Shown piece by piece: positions 30,439 to 42,711 of a stretch of DNA of 64,000 bases. The translations under genes and the position numbers were made by a program. The DNA comes from Morchella semilibera (taxonomy: Eukaryota; Ascomycota; Pezizomycetes; Pezizales; Morchellaceae): positions 4,681,973 through 4,745,972 of the forward strand of contig WBVU01000003.1 of assembly GCA_009192285.1 (NCBI GenBank), read 5' to 3'. The notes beneath the pieces were generated by a model. That model worked only from the letters and a program-made list of their open reading frames with translations, ran no database searches and was not told the origin of the DNA. Positions within the stretch are counted from its first letter, which is position 1; every line of letters begins with the position of its first letter.

Positions 30439-33400
30439 ATGTCTGAGGAATCTCTTGTTGTTTCTTGCTCCGTTGCTCAAGATACCGCCACCTCCATTGC
30501 TACCCATGCCCTGATAGATACAGGCGCTTCGGGCTATGCTTTTGTTGACCAAGGATTTGTCTTGCAGCATGGGCTTGTCCCGGTTCCCCTGAAGACATCA
30601 CGCTTGCTCGAAGTAATCGACGGCAGGCTGGTGGAATCAGGAAAAATTACGCATATGGTTAAGCTCTCCCTGGATATTAATGGACACCAGGAACTGGCCC
30701 CCTTTTTTGTTACAAAGCTGGGGCATTATCCATTAGTAATGGGTATTCCCTGGATGAGACATCATGACCTGGCTATCAGACCAAAGACGAATAAGATCAT
30801 CTTTGACTCTGACTTCTGCGTTCAGAACTGTTCTCGTTCCCATGTCCGATTACGGCAAAAGGAATCTCAGTTTCGTTCCCCGATGCCCCGGCTATTCAGA
30901 TCGCGGCCATTGGAGCTGCCCCCTTTGTAGGACTTGCTCGACGCCGGCAGAATAAACTCTTCTGTGCATCGATCTGTGCTATCGATGAAGCTCTTGCTGG
31001 AAAGACAAACCAGGACCCCTCAGCTCATGTACCCAAGGACCTTCAGGAGTTTATGTCATTGTTCCAGGAAAGCCAAGCCACCGCCTTGCCACCGCACCGC
31101 CCTCATGATTTGAAAATAGTTTTGCAGGATGGAAAGGTTCCTCCGTTTGGCCCGCTATATGGCATGTCCCGTTTGGAGCTACAGGCCCTTAGGGATTATA
31201 TTACGGAAAACCTGTCGAAAGGGTTTATCCGCTATTCCGAATCCCCCGCCGGCGCCCCAGTTCTGTTTGTAAAGAAATCTGACGGCTCCCTTCGATTATG
31301 CGTGGACTATAGGAAGCTTAACGAGATTACGGTCAAGAACCGCCATCCTCTTCCTTTGATTCCGGAAACATTGTCCCGCCTCTCCAAGGCGAAGTACTAT
31401 ACTAAGTTGGACCTCCGCTGGGGGTATCATCAAATTAGGATACAAGAGGGCGATGAGTGGAAAACGGCTTTTCGGACTCGCTATGGACATTTCGAGTATA
31501 ATGTGATGCCCTTTGGACTGACCAATGCTCCTGCTGCGTTCCAACACTGGATTAACGATCTTTTACGCCCCTATTTGGATAATTTTGCCACGGCATATCT
31601 CGATGATGTATTAATTTACTCCGAGACTCTGGAGGAGCATAAGCAACATGTTCGGGAGATTTTGAAAGTTTTTCAGATCCATGGTGTTCACCTCAAGCCT
31701 GAGAAGTGTGAATTCTACGTACAACAGACTAAATACCTCGGGTTGATTGTGACCCCGGAGGGTATCAAGATGGACCCTAGCAAAGTATCGACAGTGAGGG
31801 ATTGGGAAATACCCACTAGGCTTCGGGAGGTTCAAGAATTTTTAGGCTTTGCAAATTTTTACCGACGGTTTATTTATGCCTACTCCCGAGTTGTGTCCCC
31901 GCTTACTGCCCTGACCAAGAAGAATGTAAAGTTCGAATGGTCCCAGAAGGCGCAGGAGGCATTTCAGAAGCTTAAGGATGCATTTACTTCGGCTCCGATT
32001 CTCGCCCACTTTGATTTTGAAAAAGAAGTCATTGTGGAAACCGATGCCTCAGATTATGTTTCCGCAGGTATTATGTCACAGTACGGTGATGATGGACTTC
32101 TCCACCCGGTAGCATTCTTCTCTAAGAAACACTCCCCGGCGGAATGCAATTATGAAATCTATGATAAGGAATTGCTGGCAGTGGTCAGGAGTTTTGAGGA
32201 ATGGCGCGCGAACTTGGAAGGGTCTCGTTTTCCTATTAAGGTCTTAAGTGACCACAGGAATCTGGAATATTTTATGTCGACAAAGTTGTTGAACCGTCGC
32301 CAGACTCGGTGGGCGGAATTTCTATCCCGGTTTAATTTTGTGATTCAATTTCGGCCAGGGAAACAAGGGGGAAAACCGGACGCACTTACTCGGAATTCAA
32401 GAGATCTACCTAAGCAAGGAGATGAGCGCCTTATGCACCAGTCGCAAGTGGTATTGAAGCAGGAGAATTTGGAAGCAGGAATTAAGCTAAGTTTGTTGGC
32501 GGGTTCTTTGACAAATGAACCCGCTGAAGGAATGCCCACCGTGAAGGAGTTGTTGATCCAAGCTTACCAAGAAGATAGTTTTCCTGATCAAGTCCTTACC
32601 ATGCTTCGCAATGGCACCAAACAATCGAAGAAGATTTCTCTTGCTGAATGTATGGAAACAGAGGACGGGTTCCTCTTGTATCGCCAGGCGATCTATGTTC
32701 CTGAGTTCAATAATCTTCAGCTTCGTCTTTTACAGGACCATCATGATAAGCCCTCCGCCGGACATCCAGGTCGCGCCAAGACCCTTGAACTCCTCAGCCG
32801 GAATTATTACTGGCCCAATATGAGGAAATATGTCGATCGCTATGTTTTGAATTGTAGGGTGTGTTCCCGCAGCAAAGCTTCTCGCAATGCCCTCCAAGGT
32901 GTTCTTCGACCTCTTGCTGTACCAAAGGGCCCATGGACCGATGTGTCAATGGATTTCGTTACAGGACTCCCGGAAAGCAATGGTTTTAACGCAATCCTGG
33001 TGGTGGTTGACCGTCTAACGAAGATGCGTCACTTTATACCCTGTACAGAGGAAGCAAATGCTAGGGATGTGGCTATTATGTACCTCGACTCGGTTTGGAA
33101 ACTTCATGGACTCCCAGAAACTATTGTCTCGGACCGTGGCACACAGTTTACGGCCGAATTTTGGAAAGTTTTATGCTCCCGTCTTGAGATTGCCCCTCGC
33201 TATAGTACCGCGTTTCATCCACAGACAGACGGGCAGACCGAGAGGATTAATGCCATTATGGAACAATATCTTCGAGCCTACGTTTCGTACCAACAGGACG
33301 ATTGGACTCAGTATCTTTCGATGGCGGAGTTTGCGACTAATAAACATGTCTCCGAGACTACTAAGATGTCCCCGTTTCAGGCTAATTATGGGAGGAGTCC

Positions 33401-34010
33401 CCGCATGTCCTTTGCCCCGCTACAGCATGGAAAGACAACCAATGAGGACCAGGCAAATGGTATGGCCAGGACTATGGCACAGGTTTATGAGTTTCTTCGT
33501 GATGAAATGGCTCGGGCTCAGAAGATCCATGAGGATGCAGCAAATCGGAATAGGATTCCCGCCCCCAGGTACGCTATCGGAGATGAAGTATTCCTCTCCA
33601 CTCGGAATATTGAAACCAAGCGACCCTCGAAGAAACTCGACTGGAAACGCATCGGCCCCTATGTCGTTAAGCGAATGGTTAGCCCCTATGCTTATGAGCT
33701 CGACCTCCCGGCCTCTATGAAAATTCACCCGGTATTCCATGTGTCCCTTCTGTCTCTTGCCCCCAGCAATCCAGTTCCCGGCCAGCTACAGTCTCCGCCC
33801 CCAGCTATAGAAATCGAAGGTGAACAGGAATGGGAAGTGGAACAAGTCTTAGATTCTCGGCGGCGCTATGGAAAACTGGAGTATTTGGTTCGATATCTTG
33901 GTTATGACGAACCATCCTGGCAACCCCCCGAGGACTTAGAGCATTCGCCCGACTTAGTTAAGGAGTTTCACGACAGATACCCACGAAAACCTAGGCCTAC
34001 CAGGAGTTAG
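30439..34010 (+). pseudogene. pol: Pol of element B, one single-base lesion
   Basis: Starting at ATG 30439, the protease (IDTGASGYAF) is open to 30930. One missing C near 30845-30847 then shifts the frame. Reading in the other frame continues with sense into the 985-codon frame 31053-34010: RT (YLDD near 31600), RNase H, integrase finger ([19 protein letters not shown]), core ([15 protein letters not shown]) and chromodomain (EWEVEQVLDSRR, EPSWQPPEDL). All catalytic motifs are intact. The lesion lies in a short C run, so an error in the assembly is possible and the element could be active. Confidence 0.9.
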
Positions 34011-34030
34011 GCCTGAAGGAGGGCCTAATC

Positions 34031-34626
34031 TATCACGGCGTATCACGGAGTTCGCAGGAGAGGAGGATATTCGGGAATGGGTTTTGGGTTGCGGTGTTTT
34101 TCTTTTTTTGGGTTCTTGGAGTTTTCTATGGGTTTCCGTTACACGATGTTATGAGTCATGATTGTACAGGGATTAGGAGGGGTATATATATACGTTGCTA
34201 CAGATCTTCCCTTTGTTCTTTTCTTTCTCTTTTCTTTTCTTACGTGTTCTTCCTGTTGTCAACCCTACGGTTTAGTTTCGTCTCGTCTTGTGTCTTTAGT
34301 CTCTGAATATATTACGTCATAACCATAGTCTTCGCCAAGACCCCCTCGGGTCTTCCATAGTACCTCGTCTCGCCTCGCTCTGTCTTGTCTCGTCTCGTTT
34401 TGCTTCGCCTCGCCTTGCCTCGCCCATAGCCCATGACCGTAGTCCGTGTCGTCTACTGGTACCTTCGTCTCCACGTCTTCGTCAGAGAGGCCATCTGGAC
34501 CCTCTGCCCCACAACTCTGCTCCTCGGTTAGGTTCTCTCGTCCTTGTCTCTCGTCCTCGTCCCTGTTTCTGCCTCGGTTGTGTACCTCGGCCCTCTTGTC
34601 TGTTGTCTCCGTGTTGCTCCGTAACA
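34031..34626 (+). repeat. 3' LTR of element B
   Basis: 596 bp, identical to the 5' LTR except for one extra C (near 34340). It is preceded by a purine-rich tract (GAAGGAGGG, 34015-34023). Confidence 0.95.
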
Positions 34627-35171
34627 TCCCCCTCTGTAGACAGATCTCCTGATCTCCTAGTCGATGCATCCGGCTTTCCTTCTTGCTTCCCTGGTCGATA
34701 CTTGATCACATAGTTGAACCGCGACACAAACTCTGACCAGCGTGCCTGTCGGCGATTCAGATCCCTCTTGGTCATAAAGTATTACAGATTCCGATGGTCA
34801 CTCAGGACTTCGATAGGTTCGGCGACACCCATCAGTTCTGCCCTCCATTCTTGGAAACACTTAATAATAGCCAGCAGCTCCTTATCATAGATCTCGTAAT
34901 TACATTCAGCGGGGGATTGGGTTCCAGAAAAGTAGGCCACGGAATGCAGAATATTCTCATTACTATACTAAGAGAGAGTAGCGCCTGAGACAAAGTCCGA
35001 TGCATCTGTTTCCACAATAGCTTGGCGATCAAAGTCGAAATAACGAAGAATTGAAGCGGTAGTAAAGGCGGTTTTTAACCCTTCGAATGCGGCTTTGCAG
35101 ACTGGTGACCATATAAACGGCATATTTCCCTTGGTCAGCGTAGTAAGAGGGTGGACAATTCCCGAGTAATT
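34627..35171 (-). pseudogene. Element C RNase H domain (right of element B)
   Basis: The minus strand reads [31 protein letters not shown] and, after several lesions, [19 protein letters not shown] and SGDLSTEGD. It joins RT (ending FIKN) across the LTR-C insertion and integrase across element B. Frameshifts and stops make it non-functional. Confidence 0.88.
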
Positions 35172-36278
35172 TATCACGGCTCTGTCCCCTGCACCCTGCC
35201 TGCCACCAAGGCGTCTCCAGAACAGGGTTGTTAGATAGTATCGGTCGATTTCAGAAGTAGAATGATGGTTTAGGAAGGAGTTCGGGTAATGGAATGTAAG
35301 CGCTAGGAAGAATTTGGTAGTAACGGGATAGAATGGGGTTATTGGGAATAGTATGGGTGGCACAGCAGTATGGGAGTTTCTATGGGTTTCTATGGTGTGA
35401 GTCATCGGTGCGGGGGAGTAGTTGTATATATAGTGTTCGTTCCTTCCTATGTTTCTGCCTCTCTAGGCAACGTTTTCTTTCTGTTAGCATGTCCCGGCGT
35501 CTTGGCATCGGTACCGACAGTCCGGTAGGCGATGTATAGTTGTGGTGGATAAGGGAATGTTCAGCGAGGACGGGGTGTGTATTACAGGTATGACGTTATG
35601 GGGATTCTACGAGCTTCTATGGCGTGATGGATTTGTAATATAAATAGTAAAGATGGTGGGGAGGAATACGAGGTGTGGATGCGATGGAGTTCTGCGGGTT
35701 TCTATTAGCTGATGTATGCGTCATAGCGGGCTAGTGGAGGAGGGGTGTTAAATAGCGAAGGTAGAGATTTTCCTTAGTTCTTTCTTTCTTTTCTCTTTGT
35801 CTCGTCTTCCTGTTATCTCGGTACATAGGAATCTACTCCTATTTCTAAGGCATAGTCTCTCGTACCTAAAATCCTGTCCTCCAACGAAGAAAACCATAGT
35901 ACCTCTCATCGTTCCCGTTGAGGTCCATTCGGTCCTCACTCTCCTGCCCTGTACTCTTGTGCCCTTGCCCTTGCCTTTGCCTTTGCCGGTGCCTGTGCTT
36001 GTGCCTGCCCGGTATAGTCTCTGTCTTCGTTAGTCACCTCATCTTGTAGACTGTGCTCCTCGAGCCTATCTGCGTCATCATTGTCATCTTCTTCTTTGCG
36101 TCGGGTTACTCCGTCACATAGCAATACCTTACTTTGGCTTCGGCCCTCCTGTCCCTGCCTCGTCCTTGAACCTGAACCTGAACCTGTTTCGCCTCTGGTA
36201 TATCCTGAGCCGACCCTGTCCTGCCTCCGCCTCTGAATCAAAGCCGCCCCGTCCCTGGCCTGACCCCTCCCTGTTAGA
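35172..36278 (+). mobile_element. Solo LTR-C inside element C pol, split by LTR-A
   Basis: Begins TATCACGGCTCTG and ends CCCTGTTAGA. Without the nested LTR-A it is about 470 bp. The joined flanks restore FIKNYSGIVHPL, and AATT is repeated on both sides (about 35168-35171 and 36279-36282). The copy belongs to the same LTR family as its host element but lies in the opposite orientation. Confidence 0.8.
35490..36118 (+). mobile_element. Solo LTR-A nested in LTR-C
   Basis: 629 bp, TGTCCCGGCGTCTTGGCATC to TTACTCCGTCACA, with a perfect TAGCA duplication (35485-35489 and 36119-36123). This is the third nesting level at this site. Confidence 0.92.
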
Positions 36279-37746
36279 AATTCTTGATAAAATGTCGGTA
36301 GAAGTTTGCCCAACCATTGAATACCAGTATGTCTCTGACGTTCAAAGGACGAGCCCACTTAACAATGGTTTCGATCTTTTTGAGATCAAGCCTAAGGCCC
36401 TCAGTGGTCACAATCATGCCCAGGTATTTAACTCCCTTCACTTGGAACTCGCATTTTTTGGGGGAGCAATAAAGATCGGCATCGGTGAGGGCTTGCAGGA
36501 CCTGATTAACATGGTCGCGGTGTGATTCCAAATCCTCGCTATAAATCAGAATATCATTGAGGTAAGCCACGCAGAAGAGGTCCAGGAAGGGACGAAGCGT
36601 ATCGTTAATAAAATGCTGGAAAACGGCCAGAGCATTGGTCAATCCGAAGGGCATCACTTTATACTGAAAGTAGCCGATTCTGGTGCGGAAAGCAGTTTTC
36701 CATTCCGAGTCATCCCCAGCTGCAACCCGGACCAGGTTATAGGTATTCTTCAAGTCCAACTTGGTATACCATTTGGCCTTGCAGAGTTGGTTGAACGTTT
36801 CCTTGGGCAGCAGTAACGGATAGCGGTTTTTTACCGTAATGTTGTTCAGTCCTCGGTAATCCACGCAGAGTCGGAGTCCACCACCAGGCTTCTTTACAAA
36901 CAGGATGGGGGATCCGGCGGGGGAGGAGCTGGACTCGATAAAACCTTTCTTTAGCATGTCATCAATATACTCGATCAATGCGGCAAGTTCATCCCGGGAC
37001 ATGCTGTATAGTGGACTGAAAGGGAGTTTCTTTCCTTCGTGCAAATTAATACGGATATCGTAGGGACGGTGAGGGAGTAGCTTCTGGGGGCCCTCCTTTC
37101 CAAACCCTTGCCAGAAATGGTGATGTTCGGGAGGGACCAAGGCAGCAATTTCCGGGGGAATGGTTTCCATAGAACCATTGAGGAACAGGGCATAGACCGT
37201 AAGCCCCTGATTGGTTTCGGCGAAGGTAGCAGCACTCACAATTTCAAAGTCATGATTGGCGGGGAGCGGAGACGAAATACCCTTGACGTAGGCGGGAACT
37301 TGATCATTGTTACAGCATTGAAGACAGTGGGGGGACCCAAAGGTAAATGAGTTATTAGCAAAGTTAATGGTGGCATCATGTCGGCGAAGCCAGAGGATAC
37401 CCAGCACTAAGGGATAGTAATTTCCTAGGTGAGTAACATAGGCGGAGATTCTTTCGGTATGGCCTTGAATACGGAGGGAGAAATGAGCAATATGGGTAAT
37501 GCTACCGGAGGAGATTTCTCTTCCATCGATAACATGAAGGGCGCGGGGATTGGGGAGAAGAGTAGTAGAGATTCCCTTGTGGTGTACAAATGATTTATCA
37601 ATGAATGCAAATCTGGAAGCTTCGGTGTCAACAATTGAGTAGGTTTTAACAGTTTTATTCTCATCAGATATGATACATGAAACAACAAGATGATCGTTCT
37701 CCGAAACCTTCTCACTAGAGACACTAGAAACAGCAGAAGCAGACAA
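36279..37746 (-). pseudogene. pol: Element C protease and reverse transcriptase, catalytically mutated
   Basis: A long open stretch of 490 codons covers protease and RT up to FYRHFIKN. The protease motif reads VDTEAS instead of DTGAS. The RT motif reads CVAYLNDILIYSE instead of YLDD. NALAVFQ replaces the usual NAPA. All three are explained by single G:C to A:T transitions. The lack of stops alongside lost catalytic residues shows that an open frame is not proof of function here. Confidence 0.9.
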
Positions 37747-37775
37747 AGAAAGAGGAAGGACCTGGCCTAAGCCAT

Positions 37776-39857
37776 CTAAGACAGGTCCTCATAAAAACCC
37801 GACTGATCCGGGGCAACAGCGGAAATCGAACCAGGAGAACCCAAGCCCAAAGAACCAGAACCAGAAAGAGAAGAGGAAGCACCAAAAGGAAACCCAAAAG
37901 CATAACCAGGAGAGGAAGAAGAACGAGAAGCATTGTTAATAGCAGGGGGCGCGCCGGCCCCAGACATAACTGGAGGTACGCCGACCTCAGAAGTAGCAGC
38001 AACACGAGCAGGACGAGCAACAGGGCGAGCAGGACATTCCGCAGCAAAATACTCAGGACCTCCACAATACATGCAGAGTTCTTGAGCGGCACGGCGGGCA
38101 CGTTCAACGGGGGTAATAGGACCATGACGTTGAGGACGGCGGGCACCAGAAAGGTCTATTGGCACTGCACCAACTAGAGAGTAGGAGGGGTGAGGAGCGG
38201 AGGCGGCTGAAGCAGAAGCAGGAGCACGGGCAGGAGCAGAGGGAACAAAGGTTTGGCGAGCGACGAAGAGGGAGGAGCGGTCAGTGGCACGAGCATCCCG
38301 AAGCCTGTTATCCAGCTTCTGGAGCAAGAGAACATATTCAGAGGTGGCGCGAAGACGTCATGATGAATCATAGCGGAGCGGAGTTCACGAGAAAGCACTT
38401 GGTTAAGGGTATGTTTCTTGGCCTCATCGTTCCACCTAACCTCAGCAGCCAAGCGTTGAAATGCCGAGAAGTAGGTGGAGAAGTCTCGACCTCCTTGAAT
38501 AAGGCGCTCGAGTTCACTTTCAGCAGTGGCATTGTGATCTGGATCCCCGAAAACAGTTTCCAGAATGGTAATAACAGCTTCAATATACTCCAGGTCGATG
38601 CGTCCTCCAACAACAAGGGGCATGACCTGGGCGAGTGCTCGACCAGAGAGATGATTAATAGCATAGGCAAGTGTCCCGGCGTCTTGGCATCGGGCTCGAG
38701 GGTTCGGTAGTCGAAGCGCTGTTATGATTGTTAGAGTATTGCTAAGCGAGGAAGGGGTGAATTAAGGAGGGGGGCGTCGTCATTGGATTCTGGAAGGTTC
38801 GATGGCGTGATGGATTTGTAATGTAGATAGTAGGAGATGGTGGGGAGGAATACGAGGTCTGGTAGCGATGGGTTTCTACGGGTTTCTATGAGGTGATGTA
38901 TGAGTCTTAGCGGACTGGTGAAGGAGGGGTGTTAAATAGCGGGGATAGATGTTTTCTTTAGTTTTTTCTTTTTTTTCTCTCTGTCTCGTCTTCCTGTTAT
39001 CTCAGTACATAGGAATCTACTCCTATTTCTAATGCCATGGCCTGTCGTACCAAAGACTTTGTCCTCTAGAATGAGGAAATCCATAGTACCTCTCATCGTT
39101 CTCGTTGAGGTCCATCTGGTCCTCACTTCCCCTGTCCTGCGACCTTGTGCCTTTGCCCTTGCCTTTGCCTTTGCCGGTGCCTGTGCTTGTGCCTGCCCGG
39201 TGCTGCCTCTGTCTTCGTCGGTCTCCTCGTCGCGCAGGCTGTGCTCCTCGAGTCCTTCTGTGTCATCATTGTCATCTTTTTCTTTGCGTGGGGTTACTCC
39301 ATCACAGCAAGGCAGGCTTGGGCGGCGGGAAAGCGCTCATGGTTTGCGAGCATCTTTAGGCGAAGTTGAGTAACAAAGGGGCGGAGTTTCTCCCTCTTGC
39401 CATCGAACTTAGGTGGATCGAGAACCTTCTCAGAGCGAGGAGTCTGGGGTGGAGCTGGGGGAGCAACAGGGGGAGCGACCGGAGGGGCAGGAATCGGAAC
39501 GACGGGAGGAACGGGAGGAGAAGGAGCTGCCTGGGCCGACAGCAAACTATTAAGCTGGCGGACCTCTATGAGCTGACTTTCTAGGCTATTAACTTGCTGT
39601 TCAAGGTCAGGGATAATGGAGGCAGCGTTCAAGGCCGTATCTTTTTCAAAACGGGCCATGTCTCTCTCGTGCCTGATGCGAGAGATATTATATCCCACAA
39701 GGTCGAAGAGAAGGGCCTTGTCATGGTTGTATTGTTCGGAAAAGGCTTGGGGGTTCCCGGGGGCGGCCCAGGTGACGGGGACCTCATCGCTGTTAGCGAT
39801 GCGTTCGGAAATAACGGGTGCGGGGGCAATAGTAAAAGAGGATCCGGAGGCTGTCAT
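37776..39857 (-). pseudogene. gag: Element C gag, interrupted and frameshifted
   Basis: From ATG at 39855-39857 the frame gives a coiled-coil region (SIIPDLEQQVNSLESQLIEV), a Pro/Val/Ala linker and the capsid start (DPPKFDGKREKLRPFVTQL). A solo LTR-A cuts in at 38672-39306. The capsid continues (ETVFGDPDHNATAE, FSTYFSAFQRLA) and shifts frame near 38345. The rest (LQKLDNRLRDARATD) ends in a single knuckle, CMYCGGPEYFAAEC, in which the zinc-binding His is Tyr. The C-terminus is Ser/Gly-rich. Confidence 0.88.
38672..39306 (+). mobile_element. Solo LTR-A in element C gag
   Basis: 635 bp with a perfect GCAAG duplication (38667-38671 and 39307-39311). Removing it restores the capsid reading QACLAYAI. 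Confidence 0.93.
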
Positions 39858-39883
39858 GTTGGTGTCTCGGGAGCCAAAAGGTG

Positions 39884-39892
39884 AGGCAATGT
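39884..39892 (-). promoter_or_regulatory. Candidate self-priming site of element C
   Basis: On the minus strand ACATTGCCT begins two bases after the LTR end GTTAGA. It matches the complement of AGGCAACGT in the LTR (RC at 40073-40081) at eight of nine bases. The mismatch is a G to A transition, the same kind that ruined the element's protease and RT. Confidence 0.5.
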
Positions 39893-39894
39893 AG

Positions 39895-40212
39895 TCTAAC
39901 GGGACGGGATCGGGTCAGGGAGAAGGCGAGATAGGTCCAGGAACGAAGACAGGGACAGGATCGACTCAGGAGACACCCGAGGCAAGACAGGTTCAGGTTT
40001 AGGTTCAGGTTCAGGGACGAAGCGAGAACAGAAGGGCCGAAGCCAAAGTAATAATTTGCTAACAGAAAGAAGACGTTGCCTAGAGAGGCGGAAATATAGG
40101 AAAGAACGAGCACTATATATACAACTATCCCTCTCTCACCGATGACTCATACCGTAGAATCCCATAGAAACTCCCATATTCCCGTACCACCCATACTATT
40201 CCCGATATCACA
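39895..40212 (-). mobile_element. 5' LTR-C of element C, truncated
   Basis: The minus strand ends with CCCGTTAGA next to the gag leader. It contains the GCACTATATATAC TATA region. Similarity to other LTR-C copies stops near 40212, so about 150 bp of its start is lost. Confidence 0.8.
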
Positions 40213-40494
40213 CGCAACCCCACCTCTGGAACTGATTTTGAAAATAACTCAACAACCAACAGAGATATTATTAAACCGACTTTAGATCCATTATCTCTAT
40301 CTTAACTTGTATCCAATTACTAACTCCTGAAATCACAGCTCTTCTTTTTGTCATGGACTCATCTAGCCTTGGCAGATTACAGGTTTCCCGACCACATGAA
40401 GAGTACATGGAGGGTCAGCACGCTGACAGGGACGTTGGCAGGCTTGTTAGGCGATCTCACCTAGAGATCGGGGATTAGTATGACGATCGGTATG
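40213..40494. other. Unassigned sequence beside element C
   Basis: No gene or repeat recognised. It may be the original target DNA or another worn element. Confidence 0.4.
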
Positions 40495-40631
40495 CATCAG
40501 CAAACTCAACTTGTGACTGGAGTCTCCCAACAGTCTCCCAGGTCTCCTGAGAGTCTCCTGAGACTCCTGGATATTTTTTGAGTCTCCTGAGGCTCAGGAA
40601 ACATCAGGAGACAAATGAGGTCTTGCTGATG
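40495..40631 (-). mobile_element. 137-bp MITE, inverted copy
   Basis: CATCAGCAAACTCAAC...GTCTTGCTGATG, 137 bp, with TG on both sides (40493-40494 and 40632-40633). It is outside the LTR families. Confidence 0.88.
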
Positions 40632-41774
40632 TGGTGGTTCAGTGTGGGGTTTCCTTTGTCGGCATTAATGATTTATCTTTCCTTATCCTGTATTCCCCCC
40701 GACAGTACTCGCTTCTGGGTTCTTGTTCGGGGGGCAATCCCGATGTATGTTCTTTCGATGTTTCCTTACTTCACTTCTCTCTTCCCCTTTGGGCTTGAGG
40801 TGCGTCTAGGCTGGGCTGCCGGTACACCATGCTCAGGCTACCTTCCAGATAGACGTTGCTGATAGTTTATTGGGCCTTTGTCTTTGGGTTAACACTTGTG
40901 TTCCGAAGACCCTTGTATAGTTACTCTGTGTTTCTTTTCTCTTATTTCCTTACGATGTATCATCATCAGATTGTCCATTAGAGCTCCCGAGGATAGCTGT
41001 CACATGTATCTTTCTTTTGGAGGAAAGGAAGTTGATCGCCAAGTAGGGAAGACTATAAAGGGCCGCGGACACACTATGTTATCTTCCTTTCCTCTCTACA
41101 CAACGTCTTCTCACCTGAACTCTAGTATATACTCCAATACATTATTCTTCACTACTAGAGCTTCTCCTTTACAACCTCGTCGCCTCAGCCCTACCTCTCC
41201 TTCCTTCGGGAGGTAGGGCTAGACTCTTATATCCTATATGGATCGCTGCTCCTACGTTGCTCCCTCGTCATTCTTCTGCCGTAAGGCACACTGTTCCCTC
41301 TTTCGCTCCCTCCTCGACTCGTGGTACACTCCACACGTCCCATTGCCAGTCCAATACAAGGCCTGAGGTTCACCCCGAAGATAACGTACTAGCTAGCAAG
41401 AGGTGATTACACCCAACACATAGGTTGAGCATTCCCTATGCTGTATACGTAGCTAGTAGCAAGAGACATCAGAGACTAGAGCCTACGAGTCCTCACCCAC
41501 TACCACCCCCTTCGACAAACATTCGCACTTCGCGAATCGCCCCCCTTGCCTTTGTGAGTCAGCCCTCTGGAAGCAACAGCTCACAACACGCACGGGGAAA
41601 GGTACATACACCCTTCCCATTTACGAGACTTTTGCAGAAGTTGCTGTGAATTTCCGCTTTTTTTCTGCTATTTTTTACCCCACCTTGCTGCCAAGCCAGC
41701 CTCAAACAAAAACTCTGCCAAGCCGCCCTCACCCACCCCACCAAATTCCTAGCGCCACAGCCACTAGCCTCAAC
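40632..41774. other. Unassigned 1.1 kb upstream of the LINE ORF1
   Basis: A promoter-like ACTATAAAGGGCC at about 41050, followed by CT-rich sequence, suggests an uncharacterised LTR or the 5' region of a transcription unit. The last 150-250 bases are probably LINE 5' UTR. No coding frame is supported. Confidence 0.4.
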
Positions 41775-42711
41775 ATGTCTGAAGGGGTTGAGCAATCCCT
41801 GCCAAGCATGCCGTCATCCCCTCCTCCTGCACAGTCAGAAGACAGGGATATGGGAGTTAGAGATGACTATAGCACAGCCATGGACAGAAGCGAACCTGAG
41901 GACCATATAGAAGATCCTAGCAGTGATCCTCTAGCCTCCAAAGGCCAACAACACAGAATTATACCAACTAAAAGAGTATTATTTCAATCTAATGAAAATA
42001 TTTCTGCAAAAAGACAGGCTCTACCAGGACGTTCTGGTCAGCCTATTTCGTTTGGATCCTCAAACTACATCAATCAACGACTATGAGATTGTGTTCAGAC
42101 TCTCACATTGCAGAATACCGAAATCAGCAAACAAAATCAACAGCTGATAACTCAGATTCCAGCATTGCAGACCCTTATTAACTCAGTCCTTGCCACCACA
42201 AACTAAAACAACAATGAAATGAAGAGCAGATTCGATGCGATGGCTAGATCTATGAAAGCTTCAGCAATACAGAAAAATATACTACAATCATCAGTCCAGA
42301 ACACCATATTAGGCCCGGCAAACTCCAAACCTCAACTCAGCAAGAGAGCTCAAGGAAAGCAACCAGTTCATTCGAATGAGCATGTTCAACCCGTTCAGCT
42401 ACAGGAGAAACAGAAGGATACTTGGGGCAACTGTGACTAGGAAGGGAACAAGGCAACAGGCCCAAATGCTCAAGACACCACTCCCACCAAAACTACCAGC
42501 TACTAAAACTATTATTGTCACCAGGTCAACACCTAAGGATGGAGCACTCAACCTTGTCCAGCTAAGAAATACCATCAACAGGGATCTCACTATAGCCAAA
42601 GCAGACCAAGCTATTCAGATAGGTGGAGCAAGTTGGAATCAGAGGGGGAATCTTATGCTCTTCAGTAAAGGAGCATTCACTGAAACTCAATTCGCTGATT
42701 ATAACACAAAC

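Larger units (their letters stand above)
28741..34631 (+). mobile_element. Full-length, very young Ty3/gypsy element B
   Basis: 5881 bp between LTRs that differ by one base in a C run (595 versus 596 bp), flanked by a perfect TCCCC duplication (28741-28745 and 34627-34631). It carries gag, protease, a 985-codon RT-to-chromodomain frame, a candidate self-priming site and a polypurine tract. It is inserted in the RNase H/integrase linker of element C. It is the most recent large insertion in the window. Confidence 0.96.
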
